Origin: JBBRRP01 sp038251425
GTDB lineage: Bacteria; Myxococcota_A; Polyangia; Polyangiales; Polyangiaceae
Assembly (NCBI GenBank): GCA_038251425.1
Contig: JBBSBI010000009.1
Coordinates: forward strand, 1 to 64,000
DNA: 64,000 nt
Direction: 5' to 3'
The position numbers and the translations under genes are program-made. Every line of letters begins with the position of its first letter. The first letter of the stretch is position 1. Positions 42,157 to 51,057 of the stretch are shown here, in pieces. The notes under the pieces were generated by a model. It was not told the origin of the DNA. It searched no databases and worked only from the letters and a program-made list of their open reading frames with translations.

Positions 42157-42202
42157 GACGTAGTTGCGTTCCAGGAGAAGACGTAGTTGCGTTCCAGGAG
42201 AA
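42157..42202. repeat. Tandem duplication of a 23-bp unit
   Basis: A 23-bp unit beginning GACGTAGTTGCGTTCC and ending GGAGAA occurs at 42157-42179 and again at 42180-42202 without mismatches. It is the third tandem duplication within about 220 bp. Confidence 0.9.
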
Positions 42203-42225
42203 ACAGAGGCGGACGTGGCGCAATG

Positions 42226-44664
42226 TTACTCGCACGTATTGGCGGGTGCGAGCGGGCAGGCGTGCGCCCAGAGGTTTGCCGCCTCTTGCCTGAGCGGTGC
42301 CACCTGTTCCTTGAGCCAATCTTCACCGACTAGGAGCGAAACGCCGCCAGGTTTCCCCAATGTCACACCCGCGGATACTAGATTCAGATCGCTCAGCTGC
42401 ACGAGGACAGCCCCGCGCGTTTTACCGAGAGCATTTTGAACACGACCGTTTGCCATCAGTGGACCGCCTTCGAAGGACGAAAATTGTAGGTCGGTCAACT
42501 GGCAATGGCGCCGCAAATTAACGGTTCCCACCAGCCCGTGGAGCGGCAGCAAATCCGGTAGAAAACTCGGGATTTCGTCGGTTGCCGACAAAGCCAGCAG
42601 GGCAGGGAGCCCGTCGCGGAAACGTGCAGATACACGACCGTCGAGATCCAGATCCTCCACTGCCGTGACTCGCGTCGGACTCAGGGCTATCTTTGCCCAC
42701 CAATCGTCGACTCGTCGCTCTTGGTTCGCAAGGCTCGCGCGGGTGAGATTGACGACTCCTGATAAAAGTGCAGATCGGCGGTTCAGATCGAGTGGGTCGG
42801 CGTGCAGGCGTGCGTGCACGTCAGTTCTCATCGACACGTCGCCGATAGTTGCGCCTGCCCGTTTGGCAGTTATTTCGACCGGGCCCTCTAGCTCTCCCGC
42901 ATGAAGCAAGAGATCGGCATTGACGATCGTTTCGGGAACTTCCGCATTCCAGCGTTTGGGAGCGCCAGCTCCAGCCTTCACGCGTAAGTGGAACGCTCGA
43001 ACGATACCAGAAAGGCGAGACTTGCCGCTCTCCGCACCGTGCGTTGGATCGATGGTGGCGCGAACGTCGGCGCCTGCTGTGACGCGCACGTCTCCCCAGC
43101 GCAGCTTGGCCCGATCGATCGAGGCGTCGAGCTTGCCCGAGGCGCGCCCCCCTGGCAGGAGCACTAAATGCCCCTCTGCCTCAGCGCGCTCAACGCGCAC
43201 CCACGGGCAATCGGCGTCACCGGAAGCGTCTGCTACGCTGAGAGCACTCCCGAGCAGTTTGAGATCGAATGACCCGGTAGCTTTTTGCCAATTGAATGCG
43301 TGCGCTCGGCCCTTGAACGAAAGATTTCCCGCAAGCTGGCTTGAGGACAGGTCCGCGACAGCCGCCCGCAGTTCCGCTGTTGCTTGGCCAGAAATGGTAC
43401 CGCCCGAGTACGCCAGGCTCCCCCGTAATACCCCAGCGCCGCTCCGAAAACGGAGGCTCGCCAGGCGCACGTCGTTTAAGACTCGAAGGTCCGGCGCGGC
43501 AAGTTCGCGCAGGGTCACGTCTGCGGCGACAACCGCCCAAGGCTTCGTGACATCCAGACTGTTCGACGTCACACCTAAGACTGCGCCCCGGAGCTTAGCT
43601 AGAGCGGAGGGACGATCATTACGGGTCAAAGAAGCTTGCCACACGTTCACGGCCAAGTGCCCGCTTCCGCCACCCGCAGCACTCGTTGCCAGGACCGACC
43701 AGGGTCCATCGACCGCGACTGCAAGGGAGCTCATGCTTGCCTTCAAAGTATCACCTGTGAGCGCGATACGGCTCGATTCTGTGATCACACCGCGCTTGAT
43801 GCCTGCGGTGATAACCAGGTGCGCTCCAGCCAGATCAACGTGGGTGTCGCTTTTGACTGGCAAGAAAACGCCGAGAAATTCGTTCCCGACAACGTCGCCC
43901 TTGAGCTCCACCCGCGTGGAGACCTCTCGCAGCACGGCCAACCCCTCGGGCACGCGCACGTCGAAGGGATCGATCGTACACTCGAGCTTCCCCGCAAACC
44001 CCTTGAACATATCCTTCCCGGCAACGACTACGCGACCGCCGTCGAGCACGAGAGATGCCGGGCCCACCCACAGGCGACGTGCTGGCTTAAGCGCAAAAGA
44101 GCCGGTTGCGCGCGCGCGACCGAGGTAGCGAAATTGTTGAACCCAAAGTTCCTTGGCACCGATGTCCACGTCTTCGAGATGGACAGACCAAAGGTTGTAG
44201 CGAGCGTCCGGGATAGGAGGCTCAGGCGCCCACGCAAGGAACAGCGGCGGATCCGAGAAACCGGGAATCGGAGGCAACGCACGAACGCTCGGAGCATCTT
44301 TAGCTTCCGGCTGGATCCGGTGTCGAAAGCGGAAAACAAGCCCTTCTCCGCGCACTTCGGTCGCGTAGAAAACATGGGAAAAAAGCTTAGGAAGGCTCAG
44401 AACCACGCGCACTTTATCCAGCGCGATGAGGGATTGTACGTTGTGATCTTGGATGGTGATGGTGAGGCCTTGAGCGTGGATGGTTCCGGGAACAAGCGTC
44501 CAGGCTGAAGCAAACTCCGCCTTGGCCGAATCGGTCCCGGCGAACATCACGGTCACTCCTCCCATGGAAAGAAAGGAATTCGCGGCGAGCACGTAGAGGC
44601 CCTCGGCGCCGAGCACGAGCGTGACGAGCCAACGAACGATTCGCAGTGTCCGGTTCAATTGCAT
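42226..44664 (-). CDS. AsmA/TamB-like bridge protein
   Basis: This is a protein of about 812 residues with one N-terminal membrane helix (IVRWLVTLVLGAEGLYVLAANSF). A long beta-rich body follows, with segments like FASAWTLVPGTIHAQGLTITIQDHNVQSLIALDKVRVVLSLPKL, typical of AsmA-like proteins, and repeated D-L-x-G-x-x-strand units (DLSSSQLAGNLSFKGRAHAF, DLDGRVSARFRDGLPALLAL). Such proteins span the periplasm and move or organise lipids. The ATG at 44664 is preferred over the GTG at 44691. It begins 46 bp after the outer-membrane protein gene and is the last member of a seven-gene operon. The cargo is unknown. Confidence 0.7.
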   Translation of the reverse strand: MQLNRTLRIVRWLVTLVLGAEGLYVLAANSFLSMGGVTVMFAGTDSAKAEFASAWTLVPGTIHAQGLTITIQDHNVQSLIALDKVRVVLSLPKLFSHVFYATEVRGEGLVFRFRHRIQPEAKDAPSVRALPPIPGFSDPPLFLAWAPEPPIPDARYNLWSVHLEDVDIGAKELWVQQFRYLGRARATGSFALKPARRLWVGPASLVLDGGRVVVAGKDMFKGFAGKLECTIDPFDVRVPEGLAVLREVSTRVELKGDVVGNEFLGVFLPVKSDTHVDLAGAHLVITAGIKRGVITESSRIALTGDTLKASMSSLAVAVDGPWSVLATSAAGGGSGHLAVNVWQASLTRNDRPSALAKLRGAVLGVTSNSLDVTKPWAVVAADVTLRELAAPDLRVLNDVRLASLRFRSGAGVLRGSLAYSGGTISGQATAELRAAVADLSSSQLAGNLSFKGRAHAFNWQKATGSFDLKLLGSALSVADASGDADCPWVRVERAEAEGHLVLLPGGRASGKLDASIDRAKLRWGDVRVTAGADVRATIDPTHGAESGKSRLSGIVRAFHLRVKAGAGAPKRWNAEVPETIVNADLLLHAGELEGPVEITAKRAGATIGDVSMRTDVHARLHADPLDLNRRSALLSGVVNLTRASLANQERRVDDWWAKIALSPTRVTAVEDLDLDGRVSARFRDGLPALLALSATDEIPSFLPDLLPLHGLVGTVNLRRHCQLTDLQFSSFEGGPLMANGRVQNALGKTRGAVLVQLSDLNLVSAGVTLGKPGGVSLLVGEDWLKEQVAPLRQEAANLWAHACPLAPANTCE

Positions 44665-44710
44665 CTCACGATCCGCTTGGAGCTGGAGCACGATGCGTGC
44701 CAGTCAGGTT

Positions 44711-45397
44711 TCAATGATATGTTCCAGAAATCGAGAGATCTGGAAGGAACCATCGCATTTGTTCGCTGCCCGCCTTCGGCTCACGCGCTACCTGACCGAG
44801 AGCTGCGCGCGCGACGAGACCCAGGCTGAATTGGCCCGACATGAACCATTCATAGCCGAGCCCGATCGACACGGCCGGCCCAAGCGCTGCCGGTTCAATG
44901 GGGTTGCCCTTTACATCACTCTCGATCTGGATCGCCAAAAGAGCCGCGGCCTGTAGGTGAAAGCCGCGCACCGGGTCCGGGTAGAAATCGATGAACGGCC
45001 CTATGCGAAGGAGCGTGAGCTTAACGCTGTCGTCATCTGGTATCACGCGGCGGTCGTTTTCGACAAACACTGGATCGATGCGAGCCGTCCACATTGTCCC
45101 ACCCAGTACGAGACCGCGCGTCGGAGTCCCCCCAATCGAAATGACGGCACTCTGGCCGATACCGCGGATGCTGCTCCGAGGCGCTGCGCCTGAAACATCA
45201 GCCCAATAGAAGCTGAGACCGCTTTCCGATCGAGCAAAAAACCCGTCATGAAAGCGTTCTCCAGGTTCAGGCTCCAAACACTTTTTCTCCAAAGCGCTCG
45301 GATGCAATGCGGCTTCAGCAGGTGCTCCGTATATGACGCTGTTGCCAAGCAGAATGCTGGACAACACGCCTACGACTAGCGGTTTCGAGTCAACCAC
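44711..45397 (-). CDS. Exported outer-membrane protein of unknown family
   Basis: This 228-residue protein has a probable signal peptide (VDSKPLVVGVLSSILLGNSVIYGAPAEAA). The body has beta-barrel-like strands: GLSFYWADVSG, SAVISIGGTPTRGLVLGGTMWTARIDPVFV, LTLLRIGPFIDFYPDPVRGFHLQAAALLAIQIES and GPAVSIGLGYEWFMSGQFSLGLVARAALG. The start is GTG and shares one base with the stop of the small membrane protein gene (TAGTG), so the two are coupled. It ends 46 bp before the AsmA-like gene. No specific function is visible. Confidence 0.75.
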   Translation of the reverse strand: MVDSKPLVVGVLSSILLGNSVIYGAPAEAALHPSALEKKCLEPEPGERFHDGFFARSESGLSFYWADVSGAAPRSSIRGIGQSAVISIGGTPTRGLVLGGTMWTARIDPVFVENDRRVIPDDDSVKLTLLRIGPFIDFYPDPVRGFHLQAAALLAIQIESDVKGNPIEPAALGPAVSIGLGYEWFMSGQFSLGLVARAALGQVAREPKAGSEQMRWFLPDLSISGTYH

Positions 45398-45708
45398 TAG
45401 ATGAGAATCAGGACAACTACGACCAACAGCACCACGGCAAGGGCTGAGGCTCCGATGACTAACGTATCGCCGCCTCTGTGCTCTTTGGCGCCCGGCGAGG
45501 CGGCCTCGCGCGCGGCGTAGCTTTTCTCCTCGCTGGGAGTGGCGCGTTCAACTGAACGATGCTGAGCAGCACGTTGTGGAGTTGTGGGTTCCACGCTGCG
45601 GGTGACCTCACTTCGGCCGTCCAATGCGTGGGCGGGAGAGGACAGGGTGAGACTGAGCAATAGGCTGAGGATGAGTAAGCCAGAGGTGGCGAGTGATTTA
45701 GTCTTCAT
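45397..45708 (-). CDS. Small exported protein with C-terminal membrane helix
   Basis: This 103-residue protein has a strong signal peptide (LLILSLLLSLTLSSPAHA), a charged, flexible middle rich in Arg, Glu, Ser and Thr, and a very hydrophobic C-terminal helix (DTLVIGASALAVVLLVVVVLILI). The layout resembles PA2779-type proteins that partner C39-like peptidases (PA2778 type), and a C39-like peptidase is in fact encoded 41 bp upstream. Sequence similarity to that family is weak, so the pairing is a suggestion. It may be cleaved or held by the peptidase. Confidence 0.7.
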   Translation of the reverse strand: MKTKSLATSGLLILSLLLSLTLSSPAHALDGRSEVTRSVEPTTPQRAAQHRSVERATPSEEKSYAAREAASPGAKEHRGGDTLVIGASALAVVLLVVVVLILI

Positions 45709-45749
45709 GCACTCACTAATGCAATCGACGTGCCGAACATCATAAGAAA

Positions 45750-46403
45750 CTAACGACGGACCACGCTACGATCGGAATCCGGCAAAAAAGCGACGATCGT
45801 CACTGCTTTGGTCAGAGCCCACTCCTTTTTGAAGCCAGCGAGGCTATCGGTCTGCCAACCACGATCCGGATCGAGCAGCAAGAGCTGTTTCTTGGTTGGT
45901 TCATAACCAACGACGACTTCGTAATGCGACAGCGCCTTCGTCTCTCCCACCATCTTACCGAGCCCAACGATGACCGGACGCCCACGTGCCAGCTCGTGTT
46001 CGATGTCCTGCATCGTGCCGAAAAATACGTACGCCTTCAGCCCCCGGCTGCGGGCATAAGTCGCCATATCTCCCGCCTTCAGGCGATTATCTGTACGGCC
46101 CAGGCGTGCCGAGATGGAGCCGGGCGTTGCCGCATAGCCCCAAAATCGAAGCACGGAAGCCAGCACCGCTGCGCCGCAATCGTCGCTCTTCTCTTGAAGC
46201 ACAAGAGGAAAATTCGGTACCAGGATCCAATCTCCCTCACTGACGACAGCGGAAGGGTGAACGGTAGTCGAGGTGCCCTGGTAGGAGGCACAACCGGAAC
46301 TCAGAGCTCCGAACACAATGAGCGCTGCCAAAGAAAACCATCGTGTGTGGCGCTTTGCCTCAGATTCACCAAATCGCCCCGTCGCGTTAGCCACTAGGAG
46401 CAT
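45750..46403 (-). CDS. C39-like (papain-fold) cysteine peptidase lipoprotein
   Basis: This 217-residue protein starts at the ATG at 46403, with GGCGGAA upstream. It has a lipoprotein signal (FSLAALIVFGALSSGCAS). The peptidase part shows the catalytic Cys motif LQEKSDDCGAAVLASVLRFWG, then SARLG...GDMATYARSRGLKAYVFFGT, and the catalytic His and Asp region LSHYEVVVGYEPTKKQLLLLDPDRGW. C39-type peptidases usually cut after double-Gly leaders, and PA2778-type versions are periplasmic. The start overlaps the end of the Cys-repeat gene by 10 bp. A candidate substrate is a product of its own operon; none is shown. Confidence 0.85.
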   Translation of the reverse strand: MLLVANATGRFGESEAKRHTRWFSLAALIVFGALSSGCASYQGTSTTVHPSAVVSEGDWILVPNFPLVLQEKSDDCGAAVLASVLRFWGYAATPGSISARLGRTDNRLKAGDMATYARSRGLKAYVFFGTMQDIEHELARGRPVIVGLGKMVGETKALSHYEVVVGYEPTKKQLLLLDPDRGWQTDSLAGFKKEWALTKAVTIVAFLPDSDRSVVRR

Positions 46404-48241
46404 TTTCCGCCCGCACACATGTTCCTCTTTCCACTGCATAGTTTCATGCAGCCGCCGCAATTGTTCGGGTCGCGTTTCACGTCCACGCAAGCCCCGCCGC
46501 ACGCTGAAAGACCTGCATCGCACGCCACACCACACTGGCTCTCGGTACAGGTGGCTCTGCCGCCTGTCACGGTCGAGCAGATCGTTCCGCACTGCCCGCA
46601 GTTCGCGATGTCGCTCTTTGCGTCAACGCACTTCAGCCCGCAACGCAGCAAGCCGGCGGCACACACGAACGAACAGCTTCCGCCATTGCAGCTGGGTGAT
46701 GCATTGGTAGGCGCTGTACAAACCTTTCCGCACGCGCCGCAGTTCGAGGTATCCGTTGAGAGCTCTACGCACGAGCCGCTGCAAGCCGTTTTCGCGCCGC
46801 ATTCCGTGGCGCACTTCCCCGATTGGCACACTTGATCGAGGGCGCAGACTCTCGTGCAAGCGCCGCAATGGTCCCCGTCCGAACCAAGGTCGACGCATTG
46901 GCCATTGCATGCCGTAAAACCGGCATTGCACATGAGCCCACAAGCACCGGACTTACAAAGCGGAGTGCCGTTAGCCGCTGGTGCACAGACCTTGGCGCAC
47001 GCCCCACAGTTCTGCGTATCGATATCCAAGCGAACGCAAGCCCCGTTGCACCACGCATAGCCAACATCGCACGCAATTTTGCAGACAGCGCCCTCACAGA
47101 TGGCCGCGCCATGAGTCGCTCCGGCACACATCTTTCCGCATATTCCACAGTTGGCAGGATCGCTCGCGGTGTTCAGGCAAGAACCGCCACAGTTCTGTTG
47201 GGAGCCTGGACACGTCAGGTTACAGGTTCCCAGGCTACAGACTTCCCCGGGACCACACACATGGCCACAGGCACCACAGTTCGAGGGATCGTTCGCGGTT
47301 TTGGTGCAAACTCCGTCGCACTCAGCGTAACCCGGATCGCAGACGATCGCGCATGCTCCCTGCTCACACTTGGCCTGGCCTTGTGCTGGTAAATTGCAGG
47401 CGTTCCCGCACATCCCACAACTGGTCATGTTGGTGTTCAGATCCACGCACGCGTCTCCACACCTGGTCAGCCCCTCGCTGCACTTGAAGTCGCACTTGGA
47501 GGCGACGCAGACGGGGGTGGCTGACGTTGGAGCTGGGCAACGCATCCCGCAGGTGCTGCAGTTTTCCTCATTCGACGTAACATCCACGCACGCACCGGAG
47601 CAGGCCGAAAGTCCTGGGCCACAGGTGGCTGCACAGACACCGTTTGAACACACTTCGCCGGTGCCACACTTCGTGTCACAGCTGCCGCAGTGACCCGGAT
47701 CGCTGGTTATATCAGTGCAGTCTGCCCCACACTGTTGCGAGGGCGCCCGGCAGAGCGTTTGGCATTTGCCATCGACGCAAGTCGCGCTGCCACCCACTGG
47801 TTCCGGACACGAGACGCCGCACCCGCCGCAATTTTGCGGATCGGTGCTGAACTCCACGCAGCGATTTCCACAAGGTGAAGACGGTGCATGGCAGGCAAAG
47901 TTGCAGTCGTTGTCGAGACAGATAGCGGCTCCGTTTGCAGGAGCGCCGCAGACAGCGCCGCAGCCACCGCAACTCCGTGGGTCGGTGGAGAGACGAACGC
48001 AATTGCTGCCACAAAGGGTCATCCCCTCCGAGCACGTGATAGGCGGTACCAGCGATACTCCACCCCCGAGAGCACCGACGTGCACACACAGGTTAGCCAT
48101 GGTGTCGCAGGTGTAGCCGTTAGCGCAACGCCCGGTGGCGTCGCACGGCTTGCCCTCTAGGCTGGTCGATATCCCAGCATCGCAGGCGTAAAATAGACAA
48201 AAAGAGAGCAGTGCCAACAGCCTCGAAACACGCGCGCTCAC
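46394..48241 (-). CDS. Large Cys-repeat exported protein
   Basis: This is a protein of about 615 residues with a short signal (LLALLSFCLFYAC) that may be a lipobox. The body is roughly 13 repeats of about 42 residues, each with the pattern C...C...C.D...D..NCG.CG..C (for example CGNRCVEFSTDPQNCGGCGVSC and CGDACVDLNTNMTSCGMCGNAC). Such myxobacterial Cys-repeat proteins are predicted to be extracellular and disulfide-rich; their function is unknown. The GTG at 48241 overlaps the PEGA gene stop as GTGA. The peptidase gene overlaps its 3' end. Confidence 0.85.
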   Translation of the reverse strand: MSARVSRLLALLSFCLFYACDAGISTSLEGKPCDATGRCANGYTCDTMANLCVHVGALGGGVSLVPPITCSEGMTLCGSNCVRLSTDPRSCGGCGAVCGAPANGAAICLDNDCNFACHAPSSPCGNRCVEFSTDPQNCGGCGVSCPEPVGGSATCVDGKCQTLCRAPSQQCGADCTDITSDPGHCGSCDTKCGTGEVCSNGVCAATCGPGLSACSGACVDVTSNEENCSTCGMRCPAPTSATPVCVASKCDFKCSEGLTRCGDACVDLNTNMTSCGMCGNACNLPAQGQAKCEQGACAIVCDPGYAECDGVCTKTANDPSNCGACGHVCGPGEVCSLGTCNLTCPGSQQNCGGSCLNTASDPANCGICGKMCAGATHGAAICEGAVCKIACDVGYAWCNGACVRLDIDTQNCGACAKVCAPAANGTPLCKSGACGLMCNAGFTACNGQCVDLGSDGDHCGACTRVCALDQVCQSGKCATECGAKTACSGSCVELSTDTSNCGACGKVCTAPTNASPSCNGGSCSFVCAAGLLRCGLKCVDAKSDIANCGQCGTICSTVTGGRATCTESQCGVACDAGLSACGGACVDVKRDPNNCGGCMKLCSGKRNMCAGGKCS

Positions 48242-49242
48242 TGGAAGGTACCCTTGGCAACGAGCTCGCAACCCCGACCATCACAGCCAAGCCCAATTTG
48301 CGAGCCGCTCGTCGGCTTGCCGTTGAATATAAAGAGCATGCCGCCCGTGAGCACGAGCCCGCCCCCAACGCCCGCCAGAACGCGCGCAGTAGTTTTTAGT
48401 GCTTGCATGTTCTCGATACGCCTTTCTAACTCCAATTGGGACTGCGCCTGTTCCGCCTGAGACTCTTCGGAGCGTCGGGCCAACTCAAAACCGAGAGCCG
48501 TGGCCAAGCTGGCTGCACCCGTTCCCGTTACCACCCAAGGTGCGACTCCAAGGGGGCGGCCGCGATCAATCCGCTGATCACCGACTCGTACGGGTTCCGA
48601 CTGAGCTTCCTTGACCCTAACCGCGTCAGGGCGGGCCGGATCCATGCGAAGAACCACGTCCGTCGGCTCACTTTCCGGGAGAATAACATTAGCTTCGCGA
48701 TCAGCGTAGCCAGCCAGCTGAAGCAAAAGATGATGCTGGCCGGGACTGAACTCATCGGTAAACGGTGTGACCCCTACGTTTCGTTCATCAAGTATCACGG
48801 TTGCTCCAGCAGGCGTTGAAAACACGCTGAGTTGTTGCACCCCGCTGGCCGCAAGGCTCGCCGCGATCGCCGCTATTCTTCTGCGTACTTCGGAGGCGTT
48901 TTTAACTTTGGGATTGCGCCGCAGGTAATCACGATACCAACGAAGTGAGGAACGTTCGTCTCGTTCTTGTTCGTAGGCAAGGGCGATATTAAACGAGAGC
49001 GCCGCGCTTGGAGCCAACCTGTCTGCTTCGAGAAATAACCGAACCGCGTCCGGAAATCGTTTTCCGCGATAGGCTTCGGTGCCCAATTGGTATTTCTCCT
49101 TGGCCAAGTCACGGCGCGACTCTGCGACGGCTTCAGCACTTGGGGCGTCTGCAAGCGCTGTTGAAAACCAAGTGCAAGCCGACAGCACGCATGCTGCCGT
49201 CGCAAATAGGGTAACGCCACTCTTTCGCCAAGGTATCCACAT
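48238..49242 (-). CDS. TPR and PEGA domain exported protein
   Basis: This 334-residue protein has a signal peptide with a possible lipobox (LFATAACVLSACTW). A TPR-like helical part (YQLGTEAYRGKRFPDAVRLFLEADRLAPSAALSFNIALAYEQ) is followed by a PEGA domain (QQLSVFSTPAGATVILDERNVGVTPFTDEFSPGQHHLLLQLAGYAD). The C-terminal third has a transmembrane-like Gly/Ala segment (TARVLAGVGGGLVLTGGMLFIF). PEGA proteins with TPRs are common downstream of Ser/Thr kinases in Myxococcota and are thought to act in the envelope. It lies 7 bp after the kinase gene and overlaps the next gene. Confidence 0.87.
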   Translation of the reverse strand: MWIPWRKSGVTLFATAACVLSACTWFSTALADAPSAEAVAESRRDLAKEKYQLGTEAYRGKRFPDAVRLFLEADRLAPSAALSFNIALAYEQERDERSSLRWYRDYLRRNPKVKNASEVRRRIAAIAASLAASGVQQLSVFSTPAGATVILDERNVGVTPFTDEFSPGQHHLLLQLAGYADREANVILPESEPTDVVLRMDPARPDAVRVKEAQSEPVRVGDQRIDRGRPLGVAPWVVTGTGAASLATALGFELARRSEESQAEQAQSQLELERRIENMQALKTTARVLAGVGGGLVLTGGMLFIFNGKPTSGSQIGLGCDGRGCELVAKGTFQ

Positions 49243-49249
49243 CGGGTCC

Positions 49250-50776
49250 TCAATACGGCTGGATCAAATCACGCGAGGAGTCAGAAAGCGCGTCCGCGTT
49301 GGGAACCGAAGGCAGAATCGGCAGTGTTTTTAGCGCTATTGACGGGCGGCTGGCTTTGGCTCGCGGCGTACTCGGCACCAATACCGCTTCAGGCTCCGTC
49401 CGTAGAATCTCGGTCGGCCCGACAACTTCCACAATTGCTGAAACTGGTGACGGCAAAGGAGCCTCAGGTAACCGACGCATCGGGAAGCCTGCTGCCCGCA
49501 TAGCAAGGTCCATGGCTTGCGCTGGCGGAGCAAAGGAGATGCTCACAGAATCCCAGATTGCGAGGCCAGCTAGGATCGGCAAAAGAGCCACCAATGCCCA
49601 TGCCCGCCGTCCACGCGTCTGAATCTTTAGCTCAGGTGAGCTGCCGGGGATCGACAAAAGCTTGGTCGATGCACGCACCGCCGTTTCCGATGCAGGCGTC
49701 GCGCTTGCCTCTGGATTCAACCTGCCAAAAGAAACCCGTGGGAAAGGTGTCGACTCCTGCGTCCGGCCATTCCACTTCGATTCTAAAGATCCCCCGCACG
49801 AATCTTCCAATACACCACGAGCTAGGAGCCAGCGCGCGAGCTTGGCCCCGAGGTCGCGCATCGACTCTGGCCGTAGCTCTTTGTCCTTGAGCAGTCCGGA
49901 ACGAATGATGTTGGCCAACCCCTCGTCGACGTTTGCAGCCGTGGGAAACGGAGCTGGATCACCTTCCACAATGGCACGCAATAACGCGTGGTTGTTGGCG
50001 GCTTTGAACGGAACTGAACCCGTGATGAGCTCATAGAGCACCACCGAAAATGACCAAATGTCAGAGCGATGGTCCACATCTTCACTGCCATAGGCTTGCT
50101 CGGGGGACATGTAATCGGGGCTCCCAATCAGTGTCCCGCTTTGGGTGAGGTTTCTCGCCGCGCTAGGATCTGCGCTCAGCTTGGCGATGCCGAAGTCTAA
50201 GAGTTTTGGCTGAGTGCCCTCGCCAGTCCGAGAAATGAAAACATTGTCCGGCTTCAAATCGCGATGAACTATGCCCTTCTTGTGGGCGAGAGCCAGCGCT
50301 TCGGCGATCGGCAACATGACTTGAACAGCCTCGACACACGATAATCGTCCCCGCGTCAGCACCTGCCCAAGGCCTTCACCCGTCAAAAGCTCCATCACGA
50401 TAAAGGGCTCGCCGTGCTCTGTTTCGCCAATATCGAACACTCGAACAATGGCTGGGTGCTGTAGTTGCGCCACTGCGCGCGCCTCAATTTTCAAGCGCTG
50501 AACGAGCTCCTCACACGTTGGTCCTCCTCGTAGGAGCTTGATGGCCACCCGCGATTCCAATTGGAGGTTAAGTGCGCTCCACACGGCGCCCATACCTCCC
50601 TCGCCAACCAGCGATTCAAGCTGGTACTTGCCGAGGATAATGGAACCCTTCGTAACCGCATGAGAATTGCGCTCCGAAGAGAGCGGTGCTGCAAAGGAAG
50701 TTGGCATATCGGGAAAGGAAGCCAAGGTTAGTGCTGGGGCGCCCATAACAGGGTCCTTGAGCAACTTCCACGCCAC
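49250..50776 (-). CDS. Membrane-anchored Ser/Thr protein kinase
   Basis: This 508-residue Hanks-type kinase has its kinase domain at about residues 48-315: G-loop VGEGGMGAVW, Lys80 in AIKLL, Glu99, catalytic HRDLKPDN (171-178), DFG (194-196) and GSPDYMSPEQ for the activation segment end. All catalytic residues look intact. After a linker comes one membrane helix (WALVALLPILAGLAIWDSV, about 390-410) and a Pro-rich extracytoplasmic tail without a known sensor domain. It heads a seven-gene minus-strand operon. An 18-bp palindrome lies 178 bp upstream of the start. A downstream ATG (MGAPAL) is an alternative start. Confidence 0.93.
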   Translation of the reverse strand: MAWKLLKDPVMGAPALTLASFPDMPTSFAAPLSSERNSHAVTKGSIILGKYQLESLVGEGGMGAVWSALNLQLESRVAIKLLRGGPTCEELVQRLKIEARAVAQLQHPAIVRVFDIGETEHGEPFIVMELLTGEGLGQVLTRGRLSCVEAVQVMLPIAEALALAHKKGIVHRDLKPDNVFISRTGEGTQPKLLDFGIAKLSADPSAARNLTQSGTLIGSPDYMSPEQAYGSEDVDHRSDIWSFSVVLYELITGSVPFKAANNHALLRAIVEGDPAPFPTAANVDEGLANIIRSGLLKDKELRPESMRDLGAKLARWLLARGVLEDSCGGSLESKWNGRTQESTPFPRVSFGRLNPEASATPASETAVRASTKLLSIPGSSPELKIQTRGRRAWALVALLPILAGLAIWDSVSISFAPPAQAMDLAMRAAGFPMRRLPEAPLPSPVSAIVEVVGPTEILRTEPEAVLVPSTPRAKASRPSIALKTLPILPSVPNADALSDSSRDLIQPY

Positions 50777-50953
50777 TGCCTATTTCTCGGGAAATCCCGG
50801 CACTTGTTAGCTGTTCCGGCCTGGTTCAGTCGCGCTGCTGCCTCAAGTGTGGCGAAACGCCTCGGCCCCGCGCGAGTGGTTCCCGAGTTGCCCGAAGAGG
50901 GCATGAAGGCTCCCAAGCTTCTCAGAGAGCGTCGTCTCAAGTCGAACACAAGG

Positions 50954-50971
50954 TAGTAAGCATGCTTACTA
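50954..50971. repeat. Perfect 18-bp palindrome, copy B
   Basis: TAGTAAGCATGCTTACTA is identical to the copy at 42068-42085. It lies between the response-regulator gene and the kinase gene, in the expected leader of the kinase operon. The flanks match copy A at 1360: CTTCC then AACGAAAA and GGGCC on the right, and CTCAAGTCGAAC on the left. Confidence 0.9.
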
Positions 50972-51057
50972 TCTTCCCAGGAACGAAAAGGGCCGCTACA
51001 GAGCGCTCCACCTCGTGGGTTGCATAGTACCGACGGGTGGCGCGGGATGTCAGCGCC

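Noticed and set aside
46823..47700. Long plus-strand frames across the Cys-repeat gene
   Set aside because: The repeats of the minus-strand gene keep several frames open on the other strand; the composition is that of a shadow.
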